From: Alphaproteobacteria bacterium
GTDB taxonomy: Bacteria > Pseudomonadota > Alphaproteobacteria > GCA-2731375
Reading direction: 5' to 3'
DNA length: 19,612 nucleotides
NCBI GenBank assembly: GCA_028281075.1
Contig: JANQKO010000148.1
Span: forward strand, 1-19,612
The notes under the pieces are model-generated. The model saw nothing but the letters and a program-made list of their open reading frames with translations. It ran no database searches and was not told the DNA's origin. This document shows, piece after piece, positions 1 to 7,806 of this stretch (position 1 is the first letter of the stretch; each line of letters begins with the position of its first letter). Both the position numbers and the translations under genes were made by a program.

Positions 1-30
1 GGTGTCTTGGCGACTTGGCGGTGAAACCTG
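1..30. repeat. Dispersed repeat, cut by the window edge
   Basis: The first 12 bases are identical to the reverse complement of 10848-10859, and about 25 of 30 bases of 1-30 match the reverse complement of 10830-10859. It is a short intergenic repeat of the TTGGCG/CTTGGCGGTGA type. The rest of the stretch up to 101 holds no gene that I can see. It lies downstream of galT, so it may include that operon's 3' end. Confidence 0.5.
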
Positions 31-101
31 GTTTGTCGATGCGCCATCAACCAGCGCCTCTGTCGGCGAACGGGCTGTCTGACAGGGCGTTTCGCGGCGC
101 G

Positions 102-1088
102 TCAGGCGCCGGGCGCCGCCGCGCGCAGCAGGGCCGCGTCGGCCTCCGGGCTGGACGGGTTGACGGACCATCCGGTGCCGAGCTCGAAGCCGCCGGGCGT
201 GGTGGTGCCGGGCACCAGGCGCAGGTACCAGTGCAGGTGCGGCGCCGACGCGGCATCGCCGGCGGCCGACGAAATCGCGAAATTGTAGGGCGGATCGTCC
301 AGCGCCGCCCGCAGGCGCCGCAGCACGTCGCGCAGCAGGGCCGCCAGCGCCGCGCATTCGTCGTCGTCGATGGCGCCGAAATCGGCGCGGTGGCGCCTCG
401 GTAGCAGCCAGACCTCGCACGGCGCCGTGGCGGCGAACGGCACGACGGCGATGAAGCCGTCGTTCCGGCAGACGACGCGGTCGCCGGCGTCCGCGTCCCG
501 GCGCGCCATCTCGCAGATGGCGCAGTCGCCGGTGCGCCGGTGATAGGCGCGCAGCCGCCGCCGTTCCGCCGCCACCGCGGGCGGCACGGCCGCCAGGGCC
601 ACCGCCTGGGCATGCGGGTGGCGCTGCGAGGCGCCGGCCGCCGCGCCATGGTTGCGGAACAGCAGCGTCATGCGCATGCCGGGCAAAGCGGCGAGGCGCC
701 GGTAGGTGGCGCGGTACGCCGTCACGACATGGCGCAGGTGGTCGGGCGGCATCGCGGCCAGATCGAGATCGTGGCGGGGATGCTCGATGATCACCTCGTG
801 CCGGCCGATGGCGGCGCGCCGCGCCAGCGGGCCGCCGGCCGCCGCCATGGCGGCGGTCTCGGCGACGATCGCGAACCGGTTCGGCACGACGCGCACGCGC
901 CAGCCGCCGTCCCCGTCCGGCGATTGCCAGACGATGCCCGGCAGCAGGTCCTCGTTGCCCGGACAGAACGGGCAAGCCGCGCCGGCCGCCGCGCGCGCCT
1001 GGCCCGGCCGCCGCGCCCGGGCCGGCACCACCAGGCTGTGGCGGCCGGTCCGCCGGTCGTGCCGGATCTCGCCGGGCGTCGCGGGCAT
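102..1088 (-). CDS. galT: GalT-like hexose-1-phosphate nucleotidyltransferase
   Basis: The 328-residue product matches the galactose-1-phosphate uridylyltransferase family (HIT superfamily), cytosolic enzymes that exchange a nucleotidyl group between UDP-glucose and a hexose 1-phosphate. Visible motifs are the N-terminal zinc pair C39-P-F-C42 followed by PGN, and the nucleophile motif H157-P-H159-A-Q preceded by GAS. A second half contains CAICEM and a C-terminal HLHWYLRLVP strand. The GAS-x2-HxHxQ context also resembles ADP-glucose phosphorylases of the same fold, so the nucleotide and sugar are not certain. The ATG at 1088 lies 16 bp after the glycosyltransferase stop, so the two genes very probably form one operon. 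No galE, galK or galM is seen in the window, which argues against a plain Leloir pathway role. The family call is firm; the substrate is open. Confidence 0.85.
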   Translation of the reverse strand: MPATPGEIRHDRRTGRHSLVVPARARRPGQARAAAGAACPFCPGNEDLLPGIVWQSPDGDGGWRVRVVPNRFAIVAETAAMAAAGGPLARRAAIGRHEVIIEHPRHDLDLAAMPPDHLRHVVTAYRATYRRLAALPGMRMTLLFRNHGAAAGASQRHPHAQAVALAAVPPAVAAERRRLRAYHRRTGDCAICEMARRDADAGDRVVCRNDGFIAVVPFAATAPCEVWLLPRRHRADFGAIDDDECAALAALLRDVLRRLRAALDDPPYNFAISSAAGDAASAPHLHWYLRLVPGTTTPGGFELGTGWSVNPSSPEADAALLRAAAPGA

Positions 1089-1104
1089 GCGGTCGCCGCC
1101 GGGA

Positions 1105-2340
1105 TCAGAACGCGGTGCCGCGCAGGTGGAAGCGCGATTCCACCGAGCCGATCAGGTCCATCTGCTCTTCCATCAGCCGGGTCAGCAGGAAGCGTCCGGC
1201 CACCGACCGGCGCGCCTTCTCGCCCATCCGCGTCCGCAGGTCGGGATGGCGCAGCAGATGCACGATGCGCGCGGCGGCCTGCTCGACGCCGTCGACCAGA
1301 TAGCCGGTCACGCCGTTCTCGATCTGATGCCGGATGCCGCCGACATTGCCGCCGATCACCGGCGTGCCTTTCCACATCGCCTCGGTCACGGTCAGGCCGA
1401 AGCCCTCGCGGATCGACTTCTGCAGCACCACGGCGGCCCGCCGCTGCAGCGCGTTGACCAGCGCCGAGTCCTGCACCGACAGGATGCGGATGCGGTCCTC
1501 GGCCGACGCGCAGAGCCGTTCGAACACCTCCTGGCCCTCGGGATCGTCGGTGGCGACGTTGCCGACCAGGACCAGCGTGCAGTCGACCTCGCGGCGGGCG
1601 ATGCGGAAGGCGTCGATCACGCCCTGCGGGTCCTTCCAGGTATCGAAGCGCGAGACCTGCACCACCAGCGGCAGGTCGTCGGGGATGTCGTAATGGGCCA
1701 GGCGGTCGTCGATCTCGGCGTCGTCGAGCGGCCTGTTGGTCGACGAGAACGGATCGATCGCCGGCATGATGAAGCGCTGCGGCACGCCCAGCGGCTGGGC
1801 GTATTCCGGCAGCGACAGGATGACCGCGTCGTAGCGCTCGATGAAGCCGGCGAGGTAGGCCCAGAGTTCCGGGTGCGGGTGCGACAGGTCGACATGGCAG
1901 CGCCAGAACCAGGGGCTCTTCTTGCGGAAATACTTGATCAGCGGCAGCGGCTGCGGGTCGTGCACGAAGACCACGTCGTGATCGAGATGCAGGCGCACGG
2001 CGTTCTCGTACACCACCTCCTCGTAGATCTCGCGCTTCAGGTCGCTGAGATTGATGTCGCCGCCCTGCAGCGCGTTGTGCATCTTCTTGGTGATGCTGAA
2101 GAAGTCGGGCCGGCCCTGGATCACCCGCCAGCCGGTGCGCAGGCCGGCGGCGTTCGCCAGCAGCGACAGCGACGACAGGATCTCGGCGACGCCGCCGCCG
2201 TAATAGGTCGAGTTGATATGGACCACGTGCAGGTCGTCCAGCAGCTCGGCCTTGCGCAGGATCCGGTCGACCGCCTCGGCGCCGATATGCGGCTCGTAGT
2301 CCTCGACCCGGGTCAGCTCGAAGGCCGGCGCCGCCGGCAT
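1105..2340 (-). CDS. GT4 glycosyltransferase, trehalose synthase (TreT)-like
   Basis: The 411-residue protein resembles the TreT type of trehalose glycosyltransferring synthase, which makes trehalose from an NDP-glucose and glucose in the cytoplasm. Seen are the N-terminal VVHINSTYYGGGVAEIL segment, which is the glycine-rich donor/acceptor loop of this subfamily, and FVHDPQPLPLI. WRCHVDLSHP and the GT-B E-x7-E motif EGFGLTVTE followed by AMWKGTPVIGG are also present. The frame stays open upstream far beyond any plausible start. I chose the ATG at 2340 because family similarity begins soon after it. An in-frame GTG at 2412 with a GGGAGG 13 bp upstream is the alternative and gives 435 residues. 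The gene is first in an operon with the GalT-like gene and divergent from the histidine kinase. Trehalose phosphorylase or another glucosyl acceptor is possible. Confidence 0.8.
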   Translation of the reverse strand: MPAAPAFELTRVEDYEPHIGAEAVDRILRKAELLDDLHVVHINSTYYGGGVAEILSSLSLLANAAGLRTGWRVIQGRPDFFSITKKMHNALQGGDINLSDLKREIYEEVVYENAVRLHLDHDVVFVHDPQPLPLIKYFRKKSPWFWRCHVDLSHPHPELWAYLAGFIERYDAVILSLPEYAQPLGVPQRFIMPAIDPFSSTNRPLDDAEIDDRLAHYDIPDDLPLVVQVSRFDTWKDPQGVIDAFRIARREVDCTLVLVGNVATDDPEGQEVFERLCASAEDRIRILSVQDSALVNALQRRAAVVLQKSIREGFGLTVTEAMWKGTPVIGGNVGGIRHQIENGVTGYLVDGVEQAAARIVHLLRHPDLRTRMGEKARRSVAGRFLLTRLMEEQMDLIGSVESRFHLRGTAF

Positions 2341-2592
2341 GTCGCCGTCCGGCTGCCAGCGGGCGGCGGCGGTGTCGCGGCGCGCCCGCCGCCGGTTCTG
2401 GATCTCGTTCACGTCGCGGCGCGCGCCTCCCTGCCCGGCGGTGACGTCATGCCCGCCTTCTCCGTCCCACCCTAGGCGCGGGCGCCGCGCCGGCCCTTGA
2501 CCCAGGACAAGGCGCGGCCGGCGGCCCGCCGGCCCGTTAACGGTATGTTGCCGAACCCCCGCTATGAATCGCCCATGGCGGGGGGAGCGCCG

Positions 2593-4503
2593 ATGGACGG
2601 TAACCGTGCGTCGCACAAAGCAAGACATGCCGGGCCGTTCCTGGCTGTCGCGTTCGCCTTCGCGCTTTATCTGGCCTTTGCCGCCGGCGACGTCGGCGGG
2701 GCGGCCGCAGCGGGCGAGCTGGGCGTGACGATATTGCTGGCAGCGGTGATTCTGGGCATGGCCGCGGCGGCGGCCGCCGGGATCATGGTGCGCCGGCGGT
2801 TCCTGCAACTGAAGCGAGAGGCGGCCGGCACGGCCGAGCTCGCCGACCGCCTCGCCGCCACGGTCGAGACGCTGAACGCCGGCAACCGGGTGCTGCGCGA
2901 CAGCGAGGAACGCGCCGAGGCCGCGAACCGGGCCAAGTCCGCGTTCCTGGCCAGCATGAGCCACGAGATCCGCACGCCGATGAACGGCATCATCGGCATG
3001 ACCGCCCTGCTGCAGGACACCGACCTGTCGCCGGAACAGCGCAACTATGTCCAGGCCGTGCAGGATTCCGGCGATGCGCTGCTGAACCTGATCAACGACA
3101 TCCTCGACTATTCCAAGATCGAGGCCGGCCGCCTCGCCTTCGAGGCGGTGGACTTCGACCTCGCCGCCATCACCGAGCGGGTGGCCGAGCTGCTGGCGCC
3201 GCGCGCCGGCGCCAAGGGCATCGAGATCGCCACCTATTTCGACACCACGGTGCCCACCGCCGTGCGCGGCGATCCCGGTCGGCTGCGGCAGGTGCTGCTG
3301 AACCTGGTCGGCAACGCCGTGAAGTTCACCGAGACCGGCGGCATCAGCATCGGCGTCTCGCTGCGGCGCGAGACGGCGCGCCGGCTTCACCTGCGGTTCG
3401 ACGTCACCGACACCGGCATCGGCATTCCGCCGATGGCGCAGGCCGGCCTGTTCGATGAGTTCACGCAAGGCGACGTCTCGGTGGCCCGCAAATACGGCGG
3501 CACCGGGCTTGGCCTGGCGATCTGCCGGCAGATCGTCCTGCGCATGGGCGGCGAGATCGCCGTCGAGAGCGCCCCCGGCGAGGGCAGCACGTTCTGGTTC
3601 ACGGTCGATCTGGAACGGCAGGCGGAACGGCATATGGCGACGCCGTCCTCGCTCGCCGGCCTGAGCGTCCTGGTGGCCGACGGCAATCCGGTCAGCCGCG
3701 GCGTCGCCGCGCGCCAGCTCACGGCCTGCGGCGCCCAGGTCGTCTGCGTCGAGGACGCGACCGGCTGCATGGCGGCCCTGCGCGAGGCGGCGCCGGCCGA
3801 TCCGTTCGACGTGGCGCTGGTCGACATCAGCCTGCCCGACATGCCGGGCGACGCCGTGGCGCTGACCGTGCGGGCCGACACGGCGCTGGCCGGGACCCGG
3901 CTGATCGTGATGCTGCCGACGGAAAGCCGGGCCCGGGTCGACAACCTGCGCCGGGCCGGCTTCGACGCCTATATGATCAAGCCGATGCGGCAGCGCTCGC
4001 TGGCGCGCCGCGTCGCCATCGTCACCGGCCGCGAGCAGGAGGACCCGGTTTCCGCCGACGGTCCGGCGGATCGGGCCGGCCACGGTCCGACGGTGGCGCC
4101 GGCCACCGGCGCGCCGGGGCTGCGCATCCTGCTGGCCGAGGACAACGCCATCAACCAGATGCTGGCGACGGCCCTGCTGGAGAAGGCCGGGCACCGGGTC
4201 GATGCCGTGGTCAACGGCGCCGAGGCCGTCGACGCGGTGACGGCGGCGGCCTACGACATGGTGCTGATGGACGTGCGCATGCCGGAAGTCGACGGCCTGG
4301 AGGCGACCCGGCGGATCCGGGCGCTGGGCGGCGCCAGGTCGGACCTGCCGATCATCGCCATGACGGCGAACGCGCTGGCCGAGGAACGGGACGCCTGCCT
4401 GGCGGCGGGCATGAACGATCATATCGCCAAGCCGATCGACGAGGACGACCTGATGCGCGCCGTCGGGCGCTGGCAGCCGTCCGAGATGATGGCGGCGTCG
4501 TGA
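2593..4503 (+). CDS. Hybrid sensor histidine kinase with two receiver domains
   Basis: The 636-residue inner-membrane kinase has two predicted membrane helices (about residues 13-31 and 44-65) with almost no periplasmic loop, then a coiled linker. HisKA follows with H124 in SHEIRTPMNG, then HATPase_c with N241 in NLVGNAVKF, DTGIGIP, FDEFTQ and YGGTGLGLAI. Receiver 1 (about 357-475) keeps D411 but has ADGNP where the usual acidic pair stands. Receiver 2 (about 508-630) is canonical: AEDN, D560 in LMDVRMP, and K in AKP. There is no Hpt domain, so phosphotransfer needs a separate partner. The ATG at 2593 was preferred over upstream in-frame starts (the frame opens at 2497) because GGGGGAG lies 5-6 bp before it. 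The gene is divergent from the trehalose/GalT operon. The ligand is unknown, and the tiny extracytoplasmic part suggests membrane or cytoplasmic sensing. Confidence 0.9.
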   Translation: MDGNRASHKARHAGPFLAVAFAFALYLAFAAGDVGGAAAAGELGVTILLAAVILGMAAAAAAGIMVRRRFLQLKREAAGTAELADRLAATVETLNAGNRVLRDSEERAEAANRAKSAFLASMSHEIRTPMNGIIGMTALLQDTDLSPEQRNYVQAVQDSGDALLNLINDILDYSKIEAGRLAFEAVDFDLAAITERVAELLAPRAGAKGIEIATYFDTTVPTAVRGDPGRLRQVLLNLVGNAVKFTETGGISIGVSLRRETARRLHLRFDVTDTGIGIPPMAQAGLFDEFTQGDVSVARKYGGTGLGLAICRQIVLRMGGEIAVESAPGEGSTFWFTVDLERQAERHMATPSSLAGLSVLVADGNPVSRGVAARQLTACGAQVVCVEDATGCMAALREAAPADPFDVALVDISLPDMPGDAVALTVRADTALAGTRLIVMLPTESRARVDNLRRAGFDAYMIKPMRQRSLARRVAIVTGREQEDPVSADGPADRAGHGPTVAPATGAPGLRILLAEDNAINQMLATALLEKAGHRVDAVVNGAEAVDAVTAAAYDMVLMDVRMPEVDGLEATRRIRALGGARSDLPIIAMTANALAEERDACLAAGMNDHIAKPIDEDDLMRAVGRWQPSEMMAAS

Positions 4504-4504
4504 G

Positions 4505-4520
4505 GCCGGCCGCGGCCGGC
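4505..4520. terminator. Perfect 16-bp GC palindrome after the kinase stop
   Basis: A 16-bp perfect palindrome of GCCGGCCG and its complement starts one base after the kinase stop codon. There is no T tract, so it could be a Rho-dependent or weak terminator, or only a transcript-stabilising hairpin. Confidence 0.3.
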
Positions 4521-4528
4521 GGCGGTGC

Positions 4529-4556
4529 TTGCATGGCCGCGCGCGCGGTCTAAAGT
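4529..4556 (+). promoter_or_regulatory. Candidate sigma-70 promoter for ampG
   Basis: TTGCAT at 4529-4534 and TAAAGT at 4551-4556 are separated by 16 bp and lie 63 bp before the GTG start of ampG. The region is otherwise very GC-rich, so an AT-rich box of this kind stands out. Assigned by pattern only. Confidence 0.35.
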
Positions 4557-4619
4557 GGCGGTCGCCTGCGTCCCGATTCGCCGCCACCGGCGGCCGGACG
4601 CGCCAACACCGGCGATGCC

Positions 4620-5978
4620 GTGAGCGAACCGTCCCGACCGTCCTGGCTTGAGACCCTTGCCGTCTATACCGACCGGCGCGTCGTCGCCATCCTCCTGCTC
4701 GGCTTTTCCAGCGGCCTGCCGCTGCTGCTGACCCTGTCGACGCTGACGATCTGGCTGGCCGAGGAAGGCATCTCCAAGACCACGATCGGCCTGTTCGCGC
4801 TGGTCGGCCTGCCCTATTCGATCAAGTTCCTCTGGGCGCCGCTGATCGACCGGCTGCCGCTGCCGCCGCTGACGACGTGGCTGGGCCGCCGGCGCGGCTG
4901 GGCCGTCGGCACGCAACTGGCGCTGATGGCCGGCATCGTCGGTCTCGGCGGCGCCGATCCGTCGACCGACCTGCTGGCCATGGCCTGGTGGGCGGCCTTC
5001 GTGGCCTTCGCGTCGGCCAGCCAGGACGTGGTCGTCGACGCCTACCGCGTCGAGCTTCTGGACGAATCGCAATACGGCGCCGGCGCGGCGATGTATGTCG
5101 CCGGCTATCGCGTCGGCATGCTGGCGGCCGGCGCCGGCGCCCTGTTCCTGGCCGAGGCGACGACCTGGTTCCTGGTCTATTGCGCCATGGCCGCCCTGGT
5201 GCTCGTGGGTGTCGGCACCATCCTGCTCAGCGCCGAGCCGGAGGCGGCCGGCGTGCCGGAACGCGAGCAGAAGGCGGCCGACTGGCTGCGCCGGAATACC
5301 AGGCTGACGGGCGCGCCGATGCGGGCTCTGCAGTGGACGCACGGCGCCGTGGTCTCGCCGTTTGCCGACTTCACGGCGCGGCCGTCCTGGCTCACTATCC
5401 TGCTGTTCATCCTGCTCTACAAGTTCGGCGACGCGCTGGCCGGCGTCATGGCCAACCCGTTCTATGTCGAGATCGGGTTCAGCAAGGGCGAGATCGCCAG
5501 CGTCTCGAAGATCTTCGGCCTCGCCGCGACGCTGATGGGCGGCTTCATCGGCGGCCTGATGGTGGTGCGGGTTGGCACTCTGCGCAGCCTGTTCCTGTGC
5601 GGCGTGCTGCAGATGCTGTCGAACCTGATGTTCGCCGTGCAGGCCGTGGTCGGCCACGACATCGGCATGCTGACGCTGGTGATCGCGCTGGAGAACCTGG
5701 CCGGCGGCATGGGCACGGCGGCCTTCGTCGCCTATCTCTCGGCCTTGTGCAACGTCGCCTACACCGCGACGCAATACGCCCTGCTGTCGTCCTTCATGTC
5801 CTTCGGCCGCACGACGCTGTCGTCGTCCGGCGGCTGGATCGCCGACCAGACGGACTGGGTCGTGTTCTTCGTCATCACCACGGTGGCCGCGCTGCCCGGC
5901 CTGCTGCTGCTGGTCTGGCTGGCGCGCCGGGGCTATCGGGCCGAGGCGTCGCCGGCGGCGGCCGGCGCGCAGCGGTAG
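4620..5978 (+). CDS. ampG: AmpG-family muropeptide permease (MFS)
   Basis: The 452-residue polytopic inner-membrane protein of the major facilitator superfamily belongs to the AmpG group. AmpG imports GlcNAc-anhydroMurNAc peptides for peptidoglycan recycling and, in some species, for beta-lactamase induction. Family features seen are the first helix FSSGLPLLLTLSTLTIWL, ISKTTIGLFALVGLPYSIKFLWAPLIDR with the following LGRRRGW loop, and ASASQDVVVDAYRVE. About 12 or more hydrophobic helices are predicted. The start is a GTG at 4620. The only nearby ATG (4615) is out of frame and stops at once. No ampD, ampR, nagZ or beta-lactamase gene is in the window. The 3' end overlaps the convergent DUF1971 gene by 46 bp. 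Confidence 0.88.
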   Translation: MSEPSRPSWLETLAVYTDRRVVAILLLGFSSGLPLLLTLSTLTIWLAEEGISKTTIGLFALVGLPYSIKFLWAPLIDRLPLPPLTTWLGRRRGWAVGTQLALMAGIVGLGGADPSTDLLAMAWWAAFVAFASASQDVVVDAYRVELLDESQYGAGAAMYVAGYRVGMLAAGAGALFLAEATTWFLVYCAMAALVLVGVGTILLSAEPEAAGVPEREQKAADWLRRNTRLTGAPMRALQWTHGAVVSPFADFTARPSWLTILLFILLYKFGDALAGVMANPFYVEIGFSKGEIASVSKIFGLAATLMGGFIGGLMVVRVGTLRSLFLCGVLQMLSNLMFAVQAVVGHDIGMLTLVIALENLAGGMGTAAFVAYLSALCNVAYTATQYALLSSFMSFGRTTLSSSGGWIADQTDWVVFFVITTVAALPGLLLLVWLARRGYRAEASPAAAGAQR

Positions 5979-6241
5979 AACGCGACGAAGAACCGGACAT
6001 CGCCGAGCGGCGCGACCCGGTGCGGCACCGTGGGCTCGACCACGCCCGGCAGTTCCGGCGTCAGGACCTGGCGCTCGTAGGGTTCCAGGATCTCGTAGTT
6101 CAGCGCGCCCTCGAGGACGACGATGCGTCCCCACACCCCCCTGGCGGTCTTGTGGGTCTTGCGCAGGCCGTCCGGCACCGTGGCCTGGGTGAAGGTCGCC
6201 GTGCGCTTGTAGGCGGTCGCCGTGGCCGGCATGGTCTTCAT
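5933..6241 (-). CDS. YeaR/TehB-N-like DUF1971 protein
   Basis: The 102-residue cytoplasmic protein fits the DUF1971 fold (PF09313), a small cupin-like barrel found in E. coli YeaR and at the N-terminus of some TehB proteins. Seen are the P-x-GL-x2-TH-x3-GVWG-x6-EGAL segment and a second barrel half with VEPTVPHRVAPLGDVRFFVAFYRC. H30 and H74 are the likely metal-site histidines. The ATG at 6241 overlaps the stop of the truncated haemoglobin gene (ATGA), which shows co-translation. A second in-frame ATG at 6232 is possible. In E. coli the yeaR-yoaG operon is known to be under NsrR and nitrate control, so its place behind a haemoglobin gene with an NsrR-type operator fits. The biochemical function is unknown. 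The longer open frame reaching 6703 runs antiphase through the haemoglobin gene and is not used. Confidence 0.78.
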   Translation of the reverse strand: MKTMPATATAYKRTATFTQATVPDGLRKTHKTARGVWGRIVVLEGALNYEILEPYERQVLTPELPGVVEPTVPHRVAPLGDVRFFVAFYRCAPAAAGDASAR

Positions 6242-6639
6242 CGCGCCGCGCGCCGCCTCTCGATATCGTCCGGGGAATAGAACATCGCCAGCTTCAGGCT
6301 GCCGGCGATGCGCTCGGCGCGCGACCGGATATCGGCGGCGGTCGCGGGCGCGAACAGCTCGGCCAGGGTCGCGCCGAACAGCGCCAGCCAGCGGTCGAAC
6401 AGCTCGGGCGTGACGCCCGACAACCGCCCGTGCGCGGCCAGCGGGTTGCCGCCGTAGCGGCCGCTCTTCAGCAGCACCGACGACCAGAAGTCCCGCATGG
6501 TGCCGAGATGCGCCGTCCAGTCGTCGCCGATCGCGCGCGCGAACACCGGTCCCAGCAGCGGATCGGCCCGGACCCTGGCGTAGAACCGGTCGACCAGCGT
6601 CGCGATGGCGTCTTCGGTGATGGCGTGCGGTCGTGTCAT
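6238..6639 (-). CDS. Group III truncated haemoglobin
   Basis: The 133-residue protein is a truncated (2/2) globin of group III, the class of Campylobacter Ctb, which binds oxygen and NO and is implicated in nitrosative-stress tolerance. Group hallmarks seen are FYARVRADPLLGPVF with Y20 at about B10, W41-T-A-H44-L, and the M-RDFWSSVLL helix. YGGNPLAAH70GRL follows, with H70 as the proximal haem ligand, then F-RWLALF and the terminal FYSPDD. The ATG at 6639 has only a weak ribosome site. It is the first gene of a two-gene minus-strand operon with the DUF1971 gene and is divergent from nsrR. A promoter and an NsrR-type operator lie directly upstream, so derepression by NO is the likely control. 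Confidence 0.88.
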   Translation of the reverse strand: MTRPHAITEDAIATLVDRFYARVRADPLLGPVFARAIGDDWTAHLGTMRDFWSSVLLKSGRYGGNPLAAHGRLSGVTPELFDRWLALFGATLAELFAPATAADIRSRAERIAGSLKLAMFYSPDDIERRRAAR

Positions 6640-6659
6640 GGCGGCCCGGTCCGGTAGTT

Positions 6660-6682
6660 AAGATGTATTTGTCATGCATATT
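6660..6682. promoter_or_regulatory. NsrR-type operator
   Basis: A 23-bp imperfect 11-1-11 palindrome reads AATATGCATGA, C, AAATACATCTT on the minus strand. The second half matches the NsrR half-site consensus AAATRCATCTT at all 11 positions (R allowed). The first half matches AAGATGCATTT at 8 of 11. It overlaps the last base of the predicted haemoglobin -10 box and extends downstream of it, a position where a bound repressor would block transcription. The nsrR gene itself starts 56 bp away on the other strand. Confidence 0.68.
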
Positions 6683-6710
6683 AAATACGATGGCTAAATG
6701 CAATATTCAA
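6682..6710 (-). promoter_or_regulatory. Candidate promoter of the haemoglobin-DUF1971 operon
   Basis: On the minus strand TTGAAT (6710-6705) and TATTTA (6687-6682) are spaced by 17 bp in the only AT-rich patch nearby. The NsrR-type palindrome begins at the -10 box. An opposing nsrR promoter must lie in the same roughly 100-bp gap, but I could not place it with confidence. Confidence 0.45.
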
Positions 6711-6738
6711 GATACACCTTTTTGGCTAAGCTACGACC

Positions 6739-7176
6739 ATGCGACTGACCCGCCATACCGACTATGCCTTGCGCGTGCTGATGTATCTCGGCCTGCGCGG
6801 CGACCGCCTGAGCACGATCCACGAGATCGCGACGCGATACGGCATCTCGGAGAACCACCTGACCAAGGTCGTGCACCAGCTTGGCCGCCAGGGCCTGGTC
6901 AAGACGGTCCGCGGCCGCAACGGCGGGCTGATGCTGGGCCGGCCCGCCGCCCGGATCAACGTCGGCAAGGTGGTGCGCCTGACCGAACCCGATTTCGAGA
7001 TCGTCGAATGCTTCGACCGCGAGACCAGCCAATGCGTGTTGCGCGGCGCCTGCGTGCTGCAGACGGCGCTGTCCGAGGCCGTGCGCGCCTTTCTGGCGGT
7101 GCTGGACGGCTATACGCTCGCCGACCTGCTGCGGCCCGGCGACCGGATGGCGACACGCTTGCTCGCGGCGTCCTGA
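6739..7176 (+). CDS. nsrR: NsrR-type Rrf2-family NO-sensing repressor
   Basis: The 145-residue Rrf2-family winged-helix regulator begins MRLTRHTDYALRVLMYL. The recognition helix region is ISENHLTKVVHQLGRQGLVKTVRGRNGG. C91, C99 and C105 (C-x7-C-x5-C) form the iron-sulfur ligand set of NsrR, and D8, the fourth cluster ligand known in Streptomyces NsrR, is present. NsrR uses an NO-labile [Fe-S] cluster to repress detoxification genes. The divergent truncated haemoglobin and DUF1971 genes and the operator at 6660-6682 all support this identity over IscR or RirA, whose cysteine spacing and targets differ. A macro-domain gene follows after 17 bp and is probably co-transcribed. Confidence 0.87.
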   Translation: MRLTRHTDYALRVLMYLGLRGDRLSTIHEIATRYGISENHLTKVVHQLGRQGLVKTVRGRNGGLMLGRPAARINVGKVVRLTEPDFEIVECFDRETSQCVLRGACVLQTALSEAVRAFLAVLDGYTLADLLRPGDRMATRLLAAS

Positions 7177-7193
7177 ACGATCAGGATCCGGCC

Positions 7194-7709
<516 letters not shown>

Positions 7710-7727
7710 CCGTCACCGGGCTTTCAT

Positions 7728-7756
7728 TTGACCCGCCGGCCGCCGCGGCCTACGGT
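7728..7756 (+). promoter_or_regulatory. Candidate promoter of the small secreted protein
   Basis: TTGACC (7728-7733) and TACGGT (7751-7756) are separated by 17 bp. The -10 runs into a GTTAAC hexamer at 7755-7760. The start codon at 7807 lies 50 bp downstream. A similar TTGACC-N16-TAGTGT pair occurs at 12080. Confidence 0.4.
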
Positions 7757-7806
7757 TAACGGTGGCGTTGCAATCGGAACCTCGATAGCGCGAAAAGGGG
7801 TACTCC

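Noticed and set aside
2497..2592. An N-terminal extension of the histidine kinase
   Set aside because: The frame is open, but the 32 added residues have no family similarity and no ribosome site, while the ATG at 2593 has a strong one.
1105..4587. A single 1160-codon minus-strand frame
   Set aside because: Only the part from about 2340 down is protein-like (TreT). The upstream part is the antisense of the histidine kinase, low in complexity and rich in H, R, Q and G.
4419..6134. A 571-codon minus-strand frame opposite ampG
   Set aside because: It is the antisense of a clear AmpG transporter, with no family features and R/H/Q-biased composition caused by GC-rich codon bias.
6633..7193. A 358-codon fusion of an N-terminal domain to the macro domain
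   Set aside because: The upstream part is nsrR read in another frame. The macro domain has its own ATG and AGGA site at 7194.
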